A stretch of 64,000 nt of DNA from Steroidobacter denitrificans (GCF_001579945.1 NZ_CP011971.1:2788030-2852029), one strand, 5' to 3'. Counted from the stretch's first letter, positions 43,712 through 51,834 are shown. The notes: generated by a model not told the origin, from the sequence alone. Numbers and translations are program-made.

Positions 43712-45148
43712 TTATGGGGAAGGCCTTGTATCGACAAGGGCCGCGCTGCCGGCCTCCGAATCGAATCCACCGCCAAGAGCCAGCAAGAGCCTGATCCGCG
43801 CAACAGCCTGATCGGCCTCTAGATCGACGGTCTCTTGCCGGGCGCTGAGCAGCCGCAACTCGGCATCGATCAGTTCGAGCCGCGAGCCGAGGCCGGAAAT
43901 AAAACGGACTTCATCGAGGCGCCGCAGCTCGGCGGTGCCGGCTGCGGCGGTGCGCTGCACGTCGAGGGTAGCGGACAGGTTGGCTACGCGAGTCAACGCA
44001 TCGGCAGTCTCGCGCACCGCACTCAGCACAGCCTGATTGTAATCGGCGATCGCCGCATCGACCCGGGCGTTGGCGCCGGCATACTCCGCGCGCAATCGTC
44101 CACCGTCGAAGATCGGTAGATGCACGGCGGCGCCGGCACCGTAGGTCACGGCATCCTTGCCGAATAGGTGATTGAGACCGATCGCCTGAGCTCCGGCAAG
44201 ACCGATGAGGTTGAAGTTTGGATAAAAGGCCGTGCGTGCCGTCTCCCGGCCCGCCAACGCAGCATCGACACGCGCCTGCGTGCTGAGGATATCGGGCCGG
44301 CGTGCAAGCAGATCGGCCGGCAGTTCGGCAGGTAGCGGCAGCACGGCGTCGAGCGCCGGCGTCGGCGGGCGGATCGTTGCATAATAGTCCGCGCCCTGAC
44401 CAGCAAGAAGCGCAAGGGCATGGACCAGCATCTCACGCTGGCCCTGCACGCGCACCAACACCTGCTGCGCTTCCGCGCGCAGGATTTCCGCCGCACGCGC
44501 ATCGCGCTCGCCGGCAAGTTCGCTGCGCACCCTCAGGCCGACCAGCAGCAGCGCCTGTTCCCGCTCGACAAGAACTCTTTGCGCGAGGCCAAACTGCCGC
44601 TCGACACGGGTAAGTTCGATATAGGTCTGCGCTATCGATCCCGCGAGTGCGAGAGAGGCGGCGGCGTAATCTAGCCCCGCCGCATCCGTCTCGGCGCGGG
44701 CCTGTCCCACGGCAGCTGCCTGACGACCCCAGAAATCGAGATCCCAGCCGAGATTCGCCTGTGCCTGACCGATCCAGCGAGTACTGCCGCCATAGGGCGG
44801 CGGAATAATGTAGGCATCGCTCAAGCGCTGAATCTGTCCGTTCGCATCCAGGGTCAGCTGCGGCCGCCTCGCCGCCTCGCTCACCGCCAAGGCGCTCTCG
44901 GCGAGACGCACGCGCGCCAGTGCCGCCTCCAGCGTCGGACTGCCGGCGAGCGCGTCGCCGAGGATACGATCGAGCTGCGGGTCGCCGAACGTCTTCCACC
45001 ACTGCGCGTCGATGGGCGCAGCAGCCTCCGCAGCCAGCCCCAGGGACGGGACGGCGATCGGAGCGATATTGCCCGGCTCACGCGGCGCCGCGCAGGACGC
45101 CAGCACCAGCACCGCCGCCGTTACGGTGGTGACAGACCAACGTTCCAT
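43712..45148 (-). CDS. NodT-family outer-membrane efflux lipoprotein
   Basis: The 478-residue protein begins with a lipoprotein signal (VTAAVLVLASCA, lipidated Cys about residue 18) and has the two TolC-like repeats (LAGSPTLEAALARVRLAESA; SAVRETADALTRVANLSATL) and DAQWWKTFGDPQLDRILGDA, typical of NodT channels. It starts four bases after the marR stop. ATG 45148 is chosen over an upstream extension without signal features. Confidence 0.92.
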   Translation of the reverse strand: MERWSVTTVTAAVLVLASCAAPREPGNIAPIAVPSLGLAAEAAAPIDAQWWKTFGDPQLDRILGDALAGSPTLEAALARVRLAESALAVSEAARRPQLTLDANGQIQRLSDAYIIPPPYGGSTRWIGQAQANLGWDLDFWGRQAAAVGQARAETDAAGLDYAAASLALAGSIAQTYIELTRVERQFGLAQRVLVEREQALLLVGLRVRSELAGERDARAAEILRAEAQQVLVRVQGQREMLVHALALLAGQGADYYATIRPPTPALDAVLPLPAELPADLLARRPDILSTQARVDAALAGRETARTAFYPNFNLIGLAGAQAIGLNHLFGKDAVTYGAGAAVHLPIFDGGRLRAEYAGANARVDAAIADYNQAVLSAVRETADALTRVANLSATLDVQRTAAAGTAELRRLDEVRFISGLGSRLELIDAELRLLSARQETVDLEADQAVARIRLLLALGGGFDSEAGSAALVDTRPSP

Positions 45149-45152
45149 GATC

Positions 45153-45638
45153 TCAACTCCCCTGCTCCTCGATCGCCTCCAGTCGGGCGACGAGACGGTT
45201 GAGTGTCGCAATCAGGCGAGTGATGTCCTCGCGATCGAAATCCTCGAGAACCTCGTTCCATCGATCGACCACCTTCGCCGCGAGGTCGGTGAAGGTGACG
45301 TGGCCCGCCGCGGTAAGTGCCAGCCGAGTCACACGCCGATCCATCTCGTCGCGCCGGCGCACCAGCAGGTCGCGCGCCTCGAGCTGGTCGATCAGGCGGG
45401 TCATCGCCCCGCTGCTGTACCCGATGTTGCGTGACAGCTCCGCGCAGGTCGCCGCCGTGCCGTTGGATACCAAGGCCAATACGATCCACTGCGTAAAAGT
45501 GATCTCATTACCCGCGAATGCCGCCTCCGCGCGCGCCATGCTGAGCTTGTTCGCTCGACGCAGCAAATAGCCGATGGAATTCGCAGGACTGAACGCTTTG
45601 GGTTGGTAGAAGGGAGGCACCGATAGCTGCCTAGGCAA
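45153..45638 (-). CDS. MarR family regulator of the efflux operon
   Basis: The 161-residue regulator has the MarR winged helix: EITFTQWIVLALVSNGTAAT, LSRNIGYSSGAMTRLIDQLE and the wing LLVRRRDEMDRRVTRLALT. It is the first gene of the operon with the NodT, EmrA and EmrB-like genes, so it is likely an autorepressor relieved by efflux substrates. The start appears to be TTG 45638, inside a perfect palindrome that could be its own operator. Confidence 0.88.
   Translation of the reverse strand: MPRQLSVPPFYQPKAFSPANSIGYLLRRANKLSMARAEAAFAGNEITFTQWIVLALVSNGTAATCAELSRNIGYSSGAMTRLIDQLEARDLLVRRRDEMDRRVTRLALTAAGHVTFTDLAAKVVDRWNEVLEDFDREDITRLIATLNRLVARLEAIEEQGS
45628..45637. promoter_or_regulatory. TGCCTAGGCA palindrome at the marR start, candidate operator
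   Basis: The 10-bp palindrome, extended to TTGCCTAGGCAG on the coding strand, resembles the TTGCC-GGCAA half-sites of many MarR operators. It overlaps the proposed TTG start of the regulator, a position suited to autorepression. Confidence 0.45.
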
Positions 45639-45675
45639 TCACTGCCGCGGAAGATAATACGGCGGCGGGCGGGGA

Positions 45676-45918
45676 TCAAGAGGGATGTACTGGGAACGTC
45701 TCGCCAGGCGTGCCTGCGGCCGTACCGACACTCCATTCGCCGCAAAAGCTTTTGAACTTGCCGGTGATTGAGCTTCGGTCGGCAGCGGCCGGGTGCTCCT
45801 TGATCAGAAAGATGTCGCCGTATGCATCGCGAAGGGCGTCGCCCAAAACAATTTGGGATCGAGAGTGGTCGCGATAGTCGTTGTAGCGCTGTGTGGGCTT
45901 TCCGTCAGGCGTCAGAGC
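45676..45918 (-). pseudogene. Gene fragment resembling DUF5343
   Basis: An 80-codon frame reads ALTPDGKPTQRYNDYRD then IVLGDALRDAYGDIFLIKEH and GKFKSF before drifting to a stop. The G-x-PT-x-RY-x-x-YRD pattern resembles DUF5343 proteins, which are common on mobile elements. There is no start: the frame begins inside the end of the mazF-type gene in another phase. It is a remnant, identified by pattern only. Confidence 0.5.
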
Positions 45919-46250
45919 CCAAGGACAAGCCTCAGGCCTTCGTCGATGGCGCGCACGGCCTCCGCCGGCAGAGAGCGCACACGTTGGGTCAGCAGCTCAC
46001 GATCCAGCGTATAGAGTTGCGATACGTTGATCACAGACTGTTTGGCCAATCCAGACTCGGCCTTTCCGATGCGAAGGTTTCCAGGAGCATCTGCTAAGGC
46101 AAGGTTGGAAGTAATGATCGCCACAACGACTGTGGCGATGCGGCTTTGGTTAAATGGGTTGGACTGAACTACGACGACGGGGCGACGAAATCCCGGCCCA
46201 GAGCCGGTGGGAGTCGGCAATGAGGCCCACCAAACCTCACCACGTTTCAT
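45912..46250 (-). CDS. MazF/PemK family toxin (endoribonuclease)
   Basis: The 112-residue protein has the PemK/MazF fold signatures: MKRGEVWWASLPTPTGSGPG at the start, RRPVVVVQSNPFNQSRIATV and VINVSQLYTLDRELLTQRV. Such toxins cleave mRNA at short sequences unless bound by the antitoxin. Its start overlaps the antitoxin gene by 14 bases. The Arg in FRRPVVVV and the Ser/Thr-type residue expected in the centre are present, so it looks intact. Confidence 0.9.
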   Translation of the reverse strand: MKRGEVWWASLPTPTGSGPGFRRPVVVVQSNPFNQSRIATVVVAIITSNLALADAPGNLRIGKAESGLAKQSVINVSQLYTLDRELLTQRVRSLPAEAVRAIDEGLRLVLGL

Positions 46251-46473
46251 TGGCGAGGCGCGTCAGTTGCATGCGAGCAAAGGCTGGATCGGGCTTTGAG
46301 GGTTCCGTGGCATATACCGCGTTGAGCTTTGCCGTGACGGCTGCCGCCCCTCGTTCGCTCAAGTATGCCGATAGGGCATCCGAATAGAGCTGACTTCGGG
46401 ATAACCCGAGCTGCTGTGCCAAATGCTCTCCGGCCTCAAATACTTCATCTGGAACGGAGATGGCGATCTTCAT
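46237..46473 (-). CDS. Ribbon-helix-helix antitoxin of the MazF-type pair
   Basis: The 78-residue protein has an N-terminal MetJ/Arc-type strand-helix-helix (MKIAISVPDEVFEAGEHLAQ, then LGLSRSQLYSDALSAYL) for DNA binding and a C-terminal tail that would wrap the toxin. Order antitoxin-toxin with overlap is standard, and the pair should autoregulate its promoter. Confidence 0.85.
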   Translation of the reverse strand: MKIAISVPDEVFEAGEHLAQQLGLSRSQLYSDALSAYLSERGAAAVTAKLNAVYATEPSKPDPAFARMQLTRLANETW

Positions 46474-46517
46474 GTCGTCATGGTATCACCATGGTATGAC
46501 TCATGCAATTCTGACGT

Positions 46518-46778
46518 CTAAGCGAGCGAAAGAAGCGAAAGCATAATCAGCAATGCCGACCAGAGCGCCTGATCTTTGGACAAATACTCTTTCGTCATCT
46601 GCCAAATAGCAAAGAAGCCCGCATACCCACCAAAGATGATCACGGCGGTGTACACGGTGGCATAGTCATAAGCACTCGCAGTGATTCGCTCCTGCGTATC
46701 CGCGATCTCTCGGGCAACGCGGTTCTGCTCAACGATAGGGCGCCGAGCCAACAAGCGAGAGGTGAAGCAATATGGCAA
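46518..46778 (-). CDS. Small membrane protein, 5' end replaced by recombination
   Basis: From about 46724 the frame reads NRVAREIADTQERITASAYD and two hydrophobic helices (TVYTAVIIFGGYAGFFAIW; WSALLIMLSLLSLA). I do not recognise a family; it looks like a small accessory membrane protein. The first 18 codons, from the apparent start at 46778, are antisense to a brnT remnant and are unlikely to be original. The gene is probably 5'-truncated. Confidence 0.45.
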   Translation of the reverse strand: MPYCFTSRLLARRPIVEQNRVAREIADTQERITASAYDYATVYTAVIIFGGYAGFFAIWQMTKEYLSKDQALWSALLIMLSLLSLA

Positions 46779-46785
46779 AACGTAA
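46729..46785 (+). pseudogene. 3' remnant of a brnT toxin gene
   Basis: The frame reads TIGRRANKREVKQYGKT and stops, matching the usual C-terminal end of BrnT RNase toxins (xxSxRRANxREVKxY). Nothing upstream fits BrnT; it is cut at about 46730, where a minus-strand gene begins. It overlaps the brnA start by 14 bases, the usual brnT-brnA arrangement. Confidence 0.55.
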
Positions 46786-47048
46786 ACCGAACCCGGAGAT
46801 GATCGACGACGACAACCCGGAGTGGACCGCCGAGGATTTCGCGCGCGCGAAGCCCGCGTCCAAGGTGCTGTCGGCGGCAGTGCTTCGGCGTTTTCGCGGC
46901 GCGCAGAAGGCGGCCACGAAGGAACGCATCACCATCCGCCTGTCGCCCGATGTGATACAGCGCTTCCGGGCCAGTGGCCCAAGGCTGGCAGACGCGCGTG
47001 GATGACGCCCTACGGTCCTGGCTCAAGCGCAATTCTCCGGAGGCGTAG
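46772..47048 (+). pseudogene. Frameshifted brnA-type antitoxin gene
   Basis: The first 67 codons read KPNPEMIDDDNPEWTAEDFA then KERITIRLSPDVIQRFRASG, the BrnA pattern. One extra base in the GGCCC run at 46976-46980 shifts the frame to an early stop; the other phase continues GWQTRVDDALRSWLKRNSPE to a stop at 47048, as expected for BrnA. Loss of the brnT 5' part and this frameshift suggest a dead module. Confidence 0.75.
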
Positions 47049-47348
47049 AGGAATTGAGCCGCGCCCGGGGACAGAACGCCGCGCCCCGGGACTGGCTTGC
47101 AGCGCGGCCCGATACGGAATGCCGACCGGCGGCGCCACACCTGGCTGCACGGGCTCACCTCGCGCGAGGTTGCGGAATTCAAGCGCCGGTCACTCTCGCT
47201 CGGCCACGGCTCGCAGGATTCGATTGGGCGACTCATCGCCACCCCTTCGCCGGCATCGCCGGACTCATGCTCAATCTCCATCGCTGCTCGGCATGCGGGC
47301 ATGAGGAAGATCGGGAGCCCTACATAGAGAGCGGGTTCCGATCCAACT
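47049..47348. other. Decayed accessory sequence without a recognisable gene
   Basis: The 300 bases after brnA have open frames on both strands but none with recognisable motifs or a ribosome-binding site. The GC bias and the flanking remnants suggest rearranged mobile DNA. Confidence 0.4.
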
Positions 47349-47600
47349 GTGGCACCGTCTCATGACGACTGCTGCGGAGGGGTCAAAGCGAAAGAATGGT
47401 TCCTGGCTCCTGAGCCGGTCATCACCGAGCGGTTCACGTTCCACGACTTGAGGGCAAAGCGCGCCAGCGACGCTGAGGACGTGATGGAAGCCAACGAAGC
47501 GCTGACTCACGATGATCTGCGGACGACCCAGAAGATCTATCGCCGAAAGCCTCGTAGCCAGAGCGGGCGCGAAAATATTAGACAGCTCGCCGGATATTAG
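47349..47600 (+). pseudogene. C-terminal remnant of a tyrosine recombinase/integrase
   Basis: From 47427 the frame reads ERFTFHDLRAKRASDAEDV and ends LTHDDLRTTQKIYRRKPRS. The HxLR box and the final Tyr in IYRRKP are the second Arg and nucleophile regions of phage-type integrases; the usual LGHxxxxxT segment reads LTHDDLRTT. The N-terminal two-thirds is absent. Confidence 0.7.
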
Positions 47601-47824
47601 ACGGGACGGGGTTTGAGCGCCGTCATAAGTTATTGATTTAATGGTGGTAGATTCTACCGGAACCTTGAACCCATTATCTTCAACCATGCCGAGACGTCCC
47701 CATAGGAGCGGGTTCCGGCGTAACGAGCAGGGCACATATGCATAACCCCCGGATGTTCGCATTGGGCTGAAACTGCATGGAACCCTTCCCGAGGACTTGG
47801 CTTCTTGGCCGACATCGCACCTGA

Positions 47825-47998
47825 ATGCGTTGCCTTCATCGTCGAGTCCAGAAGCTCGTTCGGTTCGACCGCGACGAGGTCATGGCATGGGCCAAGCGTT
47901 GGGTGCAAGACGCCCAAGATCAAGGCATCGATGTGAAGACCGATCCCGCCAGCCAGAGCAGATCGTTGCTGCATGCCCTGGCATCGCTGCCCGTTTGA
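47825..47998 (+). pseudogene. Excisionase-like DNA-binding fragment
   Basis: The 57-codon frame contains QKLVRFDRDEVMAWAKRWV, which matches the end of helix-turn-helix (HTH_17) excisionase domains (GRxVRFxxxDVxxWL). The first helices are missing and a stop precedes the frame. With the integrase remnant it marks a former integrative element. Confidence 0.45.
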
Positions 47999-48094
47999 CC
48001 GCCGCATCCGCGCCATTGATCTCCTCCGGGGCGGATGCGCCGACGCAGGCGTGGTCGCCGACGCGCCTCGGCCTTTGCCGTCCAGCACCATGAT

Positions 48095-48118
48095 ATGGGT
48101 GTAAATGGGCGTCGAAAT
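48095..48118. repeat. Left copy of a repeat flanking the fic gene
   Basis: The 24-26 bases around ATGGGTGTAAATGGGCGTCG match 49377-49402 with four differences over 26. The two copies lie in the same orientation on either side of the fic gene. Confidence 0.55.
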
Positions 48119-48151
48119 AGCGCAGCCCAGCCGCTGCGCAGCCGGTCAGTC

Positions 48152-48201
48152 CTGTTCCGTTTCATCGGCAAATCATCGCATTGGACGAAGAAACGGAACA
48201 G
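48152..48201. repeat. 12-bp inverted repeat downstream of fic
   Basis: CTGTTCCGTTTC (48152-48163) and GAAACGGAACAG (48190-48201) are perfect inverse complements separated by 26 bases. It lies about 60 bases beyond the fic stop on the fic strand. There is no T-run after either arm, so it is not a standard terminator. Confidence 0.6.
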
Positions 48202-48260
48202 TCGTTTCGCCCCTCAATGGCCAGCGGTTCGATCCCCAAACACGGAATCGAACAGGCCAG

Positions 48261-49310
48261 TCACTTCAATCCATACCAAACGCCACGCCCGCTGCCGTGC
48301 TGCTCCAGATGGTTGCGTTCGGTCAGGTCGCGAAAGTGCTGTTTCAGGGTGTTCCGGCTGGCCCCGGTCAACTTGATCGCCTCGGCCATCGTGACGCGTC
48401 CGTGCTCCCGGGCGAAGTCCACGATTTGCAGTGACAGCTCGGGCAGCGCGGCCAGTACGATCTTTTCGCGCTCGACCTTCTTCTCCAGACGCCGAGCCTG
48501 CTCAGCCAGAGAGCGCAGAAAGAACAGCAGCCACGGGTGCCAGTTCGGGGCGTCGCTGCGGATCGTGCCCTGCGTCTGCCGCAACGCGAGGTAGTAACTT
48601 TCCTTGCTGGCCTCGATCACGCTTTCGAGCGAGCTGTACGGGACATAGGTGTAGCCCGCCTGTAGCAGCAACAGGGTCGTCAGCACGCGGCTCAAACGCC
48701 CGTTGCCATCTTGGAACGGGTGAATTTCGAGGAGCACGACCACGAAGATGCCGATGATGAGCAAGGGATGCAGCACGGCCTTTTCGCGCTCGTCATTGAT
48801 CCACTGCACCAGTTCCGCCATCAGGCGCGGCGTGTCGAACGGTGTGGCCGTCTCAAAGACGATGCCTATTTGCGTGCCGTTCTCATCAAAGGCCGCGACG
48901 CTGTTCGAGTTGGTCTTGTAGCCACCCCTATGCCACTCGTCCTTCTGGCTGTACTGCAGCAGGATCTGATGCAGCTGCTTGACGTGGTTCTCGGTGAAGG
49001 GGATGTCCTCCCATGCCCGAAAGATCAAATCCATCAGCTCGGCGTACCCGGCAACCTCCTGCTCATCCCGTGAGTCGAACTTCTTGATGGCGAGGTTGGA
49101 CAGCAGCCGCTCGACCTCCCGGTCGGAGAGCTTGCTGCCTTCAATGCGAGTGGATGAGCCGATGCTCTCGATGGTGGCCACACGCCGTAACGCCGACAGG
49201 CGGTCGGGCGCAAGCGTGCCCAAGGCGCGCCACGCTCCTTTGAATTCGTCGATCCGGGCGACCAGGCCCAAGACCTCCGGGGTGATCTGGAGGGTGTCGG
49301 TTCGGAACAT
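48261..49310 (-). CDS. Fic domain protein (AMP-transferase family)
   Basis: The 349-residue protein has the catalytic Fic motif HPFQDGNGRLSR at about residue 203 and, near residue 53, the inhibitory-helix motif STRIEGS ([S/T]xxxE[G/N]), placing it in the self-inhibited class with an N-terminal helix. A C-terminal winged-helix (IVDFAREHGRVTMAEAIKLT; GASRNTLKQHFRDLTERN) is also typical. Fic enzymes transfer AMP to Tyr or Thr of target proteins. Start is ATG 49310; the tandem repeat array begins 11 bases upstream. Confidence 0.9.
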   Translation of the reverse strand: MFRTDTLQITPEVLGLVARIDEFKGAWRALGTLAPDRLSALRRVATIESIGSSTRIEGSKLSDREVERLLSNLAIKKFDSRDEQEVAGYAELMDLIFRAWEDIPFTENHVKQLHQILLQYSQKDEWHRGGYKTNSNSVAAFDENGTQIGIVFETATPFDTPRLMAELVQWINDEREKAVLHPLLIIGIFVVVLLEIHPFQDGNGRLSRVLTTLLLLQAGYTYVPYSSLESVIEASKESYYLALRQTQGTIRSDAPNWHPWLLFFLRSLAEQARRLEKKVEREKIVLAALPELSLQIVDFAREHGRVTMAEAIKLTGASRNTLKQHFRDLTERNHLEQHGSGRGVWYGLK

Positions 49311-49320
49311 GAACCAATAA

Positions 49321-49395
49321 TACACCCATTTACACCCATTTACACCCATTTACACCCATTTCAACAGGCGGCAGAATTGGGTGTAAATGGGTGTA
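49321..49395. repeat. TACACCCATT tandem array plus inverted copy upstream of fic
   Basis: Four perfect copies of TACACCCATT occupy 49321-49360. After 14 bases, 49375-49395 is an inverse complement of two units. The block lies between the divergent fic and zinc-ribbon genes and can form a hairpin or serve as a multiple-site operator. Confidence 0.85.
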
Positions 49396-49478
49396 GAAAT
49401 GGAGGGGCGCCCTCGGGGATGGGCCTGCGACTATCACCGCCACGAGCTCCATGCAGGTTTTGCATGGAAATCACGACG

Positions 49479-49913
49479 ATGCCCCAAAATTGCGCGCACT
49501 GCGGCCAAGCCTTTCAACCCAGCCCCCAAGTCCCGAACCAGACCTACTGCTCGTCCGCCGAATGCCAGCGCGCTCGCAAGCTGCGCTGGCAGCAGGACAA
49601 GCTCCGCACCGATCCGGACTACCGCGACAACCAGCGTGATGCCCAGCGCGCGTGGTTCGACCGGCATCCCGGCTACTGGCGCGCCTATCATGCCGCCAAT
49701 CCCGATGCGGTGGAAGGAGGCCAGAACGGAAGCGCCAGTGGCGTGGGCAATGGCCTTGCAAAAATGGACGTGTCAATTCTGCCGTCCGGCCTGTACCAGC
49801 TGCGGCGAATTCCCGCGCCTTTCCCAGAGGAAGGCGATGCGTGGCTGGTCGAGATCACGCCCGTGAGCATCGACTGCGTCTGCAAAAAGGACGTGTGCAA
49901 AGAGATGACTTGA
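49479..49913 (+). CDS. Zinc-ribbon protein associated with a serine recombinase
   Basis: The 144-residue protein begins with CAHCGQAFQP and CSSAECQRARKLRWQQD (C-x2-C ... C-x4-C), a zinc ribbon with a basic helix, then DPDYRDNQRDAQRAWFDRHP and YWRAYHAANPDA. Such proteins commonly precede large serine recombinase genes on proteobacterial mobile elements, as here. The function is unknown; DNA binding is likely. ATG 49464 is an alternative start. Confidence 0.65.
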   Translation: MPQNCAHCGQAFQPSPQVPNQTYCSSAECQRARKLRWQQDKLRTDPDYRDNQRDAQRAWFDRHPGYWRAYHAANPDAVEGGQNGSASGVGNGLAKMDVSILPSGLYQLRRIPAPFPEEGDAWLVEITPVSIDCVCKKDVCKEMT

Positions 49914-50076
49914 TCGACGCTTCGGTACCCGGTCGCTATCGTCGTTCCCAAACGGGTTCTCGAACATTCTGCATGGCAACGATTCCAACCGTGTGCGCAG
50001 CTTCCGTCAGGTGGCGACGCAACCATTGAAAGGAATGGCAGACCCGACAACGTCAACCATCGAAGTGACCGGGTCT

Positions 50077-50769
50077 ATGCAATCGAACGAATCACCTCCA
50101 AGCCCAACAGGCTCCGGGTCGGTGTACCGCGCCGCACAGTACGTGCGCATGTCCACCGAGCACCAGCAGTACTCGACGGAGAACCAGGGCGACAAAATCC
50201 GTGAGTACGCTGCCCGGCGCAACATCGAGATCGTCCGCACCTACGCCGACGAGGGCAAGAGCGGCCTGCGCATTGATGGTCGCCAAGCCTTGCAGCAACT
50301 GATCGCCGACGTGCAGGCGGGCAAGGCCGATTTCCAGATCATCCTCGTCTATGACGTCAGCCGCTGGGGCCGGTTCCAGGACGCCGACGAGAGCGCCTAC
50401 TACGAATACATCTGCCGCCGCGCCGGGATTCAGGTGGCCTATTGCGCCGAGCAGTTCGAGAACGACGGCTCACCCGTGTCCACCATCGTCAAGGGCGTCA
50501 AGCGCGCGATGGCGGGTGAATACAGCCGCGAGCTTTCCGCGAAGGTGTTCGCGGGCCAGTGCCGCCTGATCGAACTCGGTTTTCGGCAAGGCGGGCCTGC
50601 GGGCTACGGCCTGCGCCGCGTGCTGATCGACCAGTCCGGCTCGGTGAAGGGGCAACTTTCTCGCGACGAGCACAAGAGTCTGCAAACCGACCCTTCGACA
50701 GGCCGATGGCGGCAGCGATCTTCTCGTGACTCAGTCGCGCCTCGAACTTCAGACGCAGAACTTCTTTGA
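50077..50769 (+). pseudogene. Truncated serine recombinase
   Basis: The N-terminal resolvase domain is intact: AAQYVRMSTEHQQYSTENQ with the nucleophile Ser, RTYADEGKSGLRIDGRQALQ and ILVYDVSRWGRFQDADES. The recombinase domain begins (GFRQGGPAGYGLRRVLID) but is cut after about residue 205 (KSLQTD) at 50692-50697, where IS21-type sequence starts. The last 25 codons are antisense to the IS21 transposase fragment. A full-length protein would need several hundred more residues. Confidence 0.85.
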
Positions 50770-50800
50770 TTTTGCGCATGGCACTCTGTTTGGCTGGCAT
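50695..50800 (-). pseudogene. 5' fragment of an IS21-type istA gene
   Basis: From ATG 50800 the frame reads MPAKQSAMRKIKEVLRLKFE and SHEKIAAAIGLSKG, the N-terminus of IS21-family IstA. It ends at the junction with the serine recombinase after about 35 codons. The rest of the element, including istB, is missing. Confidence 0.8.
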
Positions 50801-50883
50801 CGGCTCCCCAATCAAAAAAATCGGGCAGCTTAGCCAGAAAAATATAAGTTCCAGCGCAGAACCGACTTCGTTCCGCTCGAAGA

Positions 50884-51013
50884 TGACCGAGGATTCCGGG
50901 AACATGACTGAGGATTCCGGCCAATGCCGGAAATCGGTCATCTTCAATCGGAATCGCCGGTCACGTTCGGCCGGAACGACCGGTCACGTTCAATCGGAAT
51001 CAGCGGTCAACTT
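50884..51013. repeat. Multiple terminal repeats of the IS21 remnant
   Basis: Two 16-bp units ending GAGGATTCCGG start at 50884 and 50905 (21-bp period). Three units of the inverse type, beginning CGGAA and containing CGGTCA, start at 50949, 50972 and 50995 (23-bp period). Repeated transposase-binding sites at the ends are normal in the IS21 family; finding both orientations together is less usual. Confidence 0.65.
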
Positions 51014-51036
51014 GGTCCGGAATACGCAACAGTAAG

Positions 51037-51834
51037 TCAACGTATGCCGAACACCGCTATACCTACCGTTCTGGCCGAGTCTGTCATTGCACCGATGAGT
51101 TGGTCCTGACCAGTCGTTAGAGGGTAGACGATAGCCACACCTGTCACCGTCTGATTCGGAAGGACGCATGGCGCCAGACCGAAAGTCAGTGTGACGTTGA
51201 AAACATTCTTTCCTGACGGCCGAGGTGCTATCGAGCCAGAACCGCTACAGCCACCCTCTGAAACCGTTAGTACGCCACTTGCAGTGATATCCACCGAAAT
51301 ACTACCTCCGCTGGTACCGAGAGTATCCCAATGCCCAGCGATGGCGCCCAAGGACGCTGCTGTGTCGTAGTCGTACAAGGAGTCGGGAATCGGACTGCCA
51401 GAAAACTGGACACTACCCAAGCTATTCGTGACTGTGCCACTTATGGTCTTCGTTGCGCCGCTATACGTCGAAGCTAGTGTTCCAGAAATCGCAGGATAAA
51501 ATCCGAAGTCCTTGACATTGTTTGAGGTGAACGATTCACCGCTCCATGTACCATTCCCCTGCACAAACCCATCTACATAGAAGATCGAACCATTATCCTG
51601 ACCATAAAGTGACCAGACATCGCCATTTTCGAGGATCAATACTTGAAACTCGCTGCTCGTACTACCGATCAGTTCACCCCCAAATACACCTTCAGCAGCA
51701 GCTGCCGGTGGGGGCGGCGGGGGTGGGCTCGGTGTTGCCGAGACTTGGTTTCCACCACCGCCACCACCACCGCACGCACTGATGAATGCAGGAAGCAAGA
51801 TCGCTACTAGTGCGGTAGCCGTGGATCTCTTCAT
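51037..51834 (-). CDS. Exported lipoprotein with poly-Gly and poly-Pro linkers
   Basis: The 265-residue protein has a lipoprotein signal (ATALVAILLPAFISAC, lipidated Cys 21), then seven Gly and seven Pro in a row within a Ser/Thr/Pro linker. The remainder is Gly/Ser/Thr-rich beta structure with repeats such as FVQGNGTWSGESF and GTLASTYSGATKTISGTV. I do not recognise the domain; similar proteins are found as surface lipoproteins in environmental proteobacteria. It is a lone gene between IS21 debris and an HTH gene. Confidence 0.7.
   Translation of the reverse strand: MKRSTATALVAILLPAFISACGGGGGGGNQVSATPSPPPPPPPAAAAEGVFGGELIGSTSSEFQVLILENGDVWSLYGQDNGSIFYVDGFVQGNGTWSGESFTSNNVKDFGFYPAISGTLASTYSGATKTISGTVTNSLGSVQFSGSPIPDSLYDYDTAASLGAIAGHWDTLGTSGGSISVDITASGVLTVSEGGCSGSGSIAPRPSGKNVFNVTLTFGLAPCVLPNQTVTGVAIVYPLTTGQDQLIGAMTDSARTVGIAVFGIR

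Noticed and set aside
49321-49360. Possible iterons of a plasmid origin
   Set aside because: No replication protein or DnaA boxes nearby, and the units directly precede fic.
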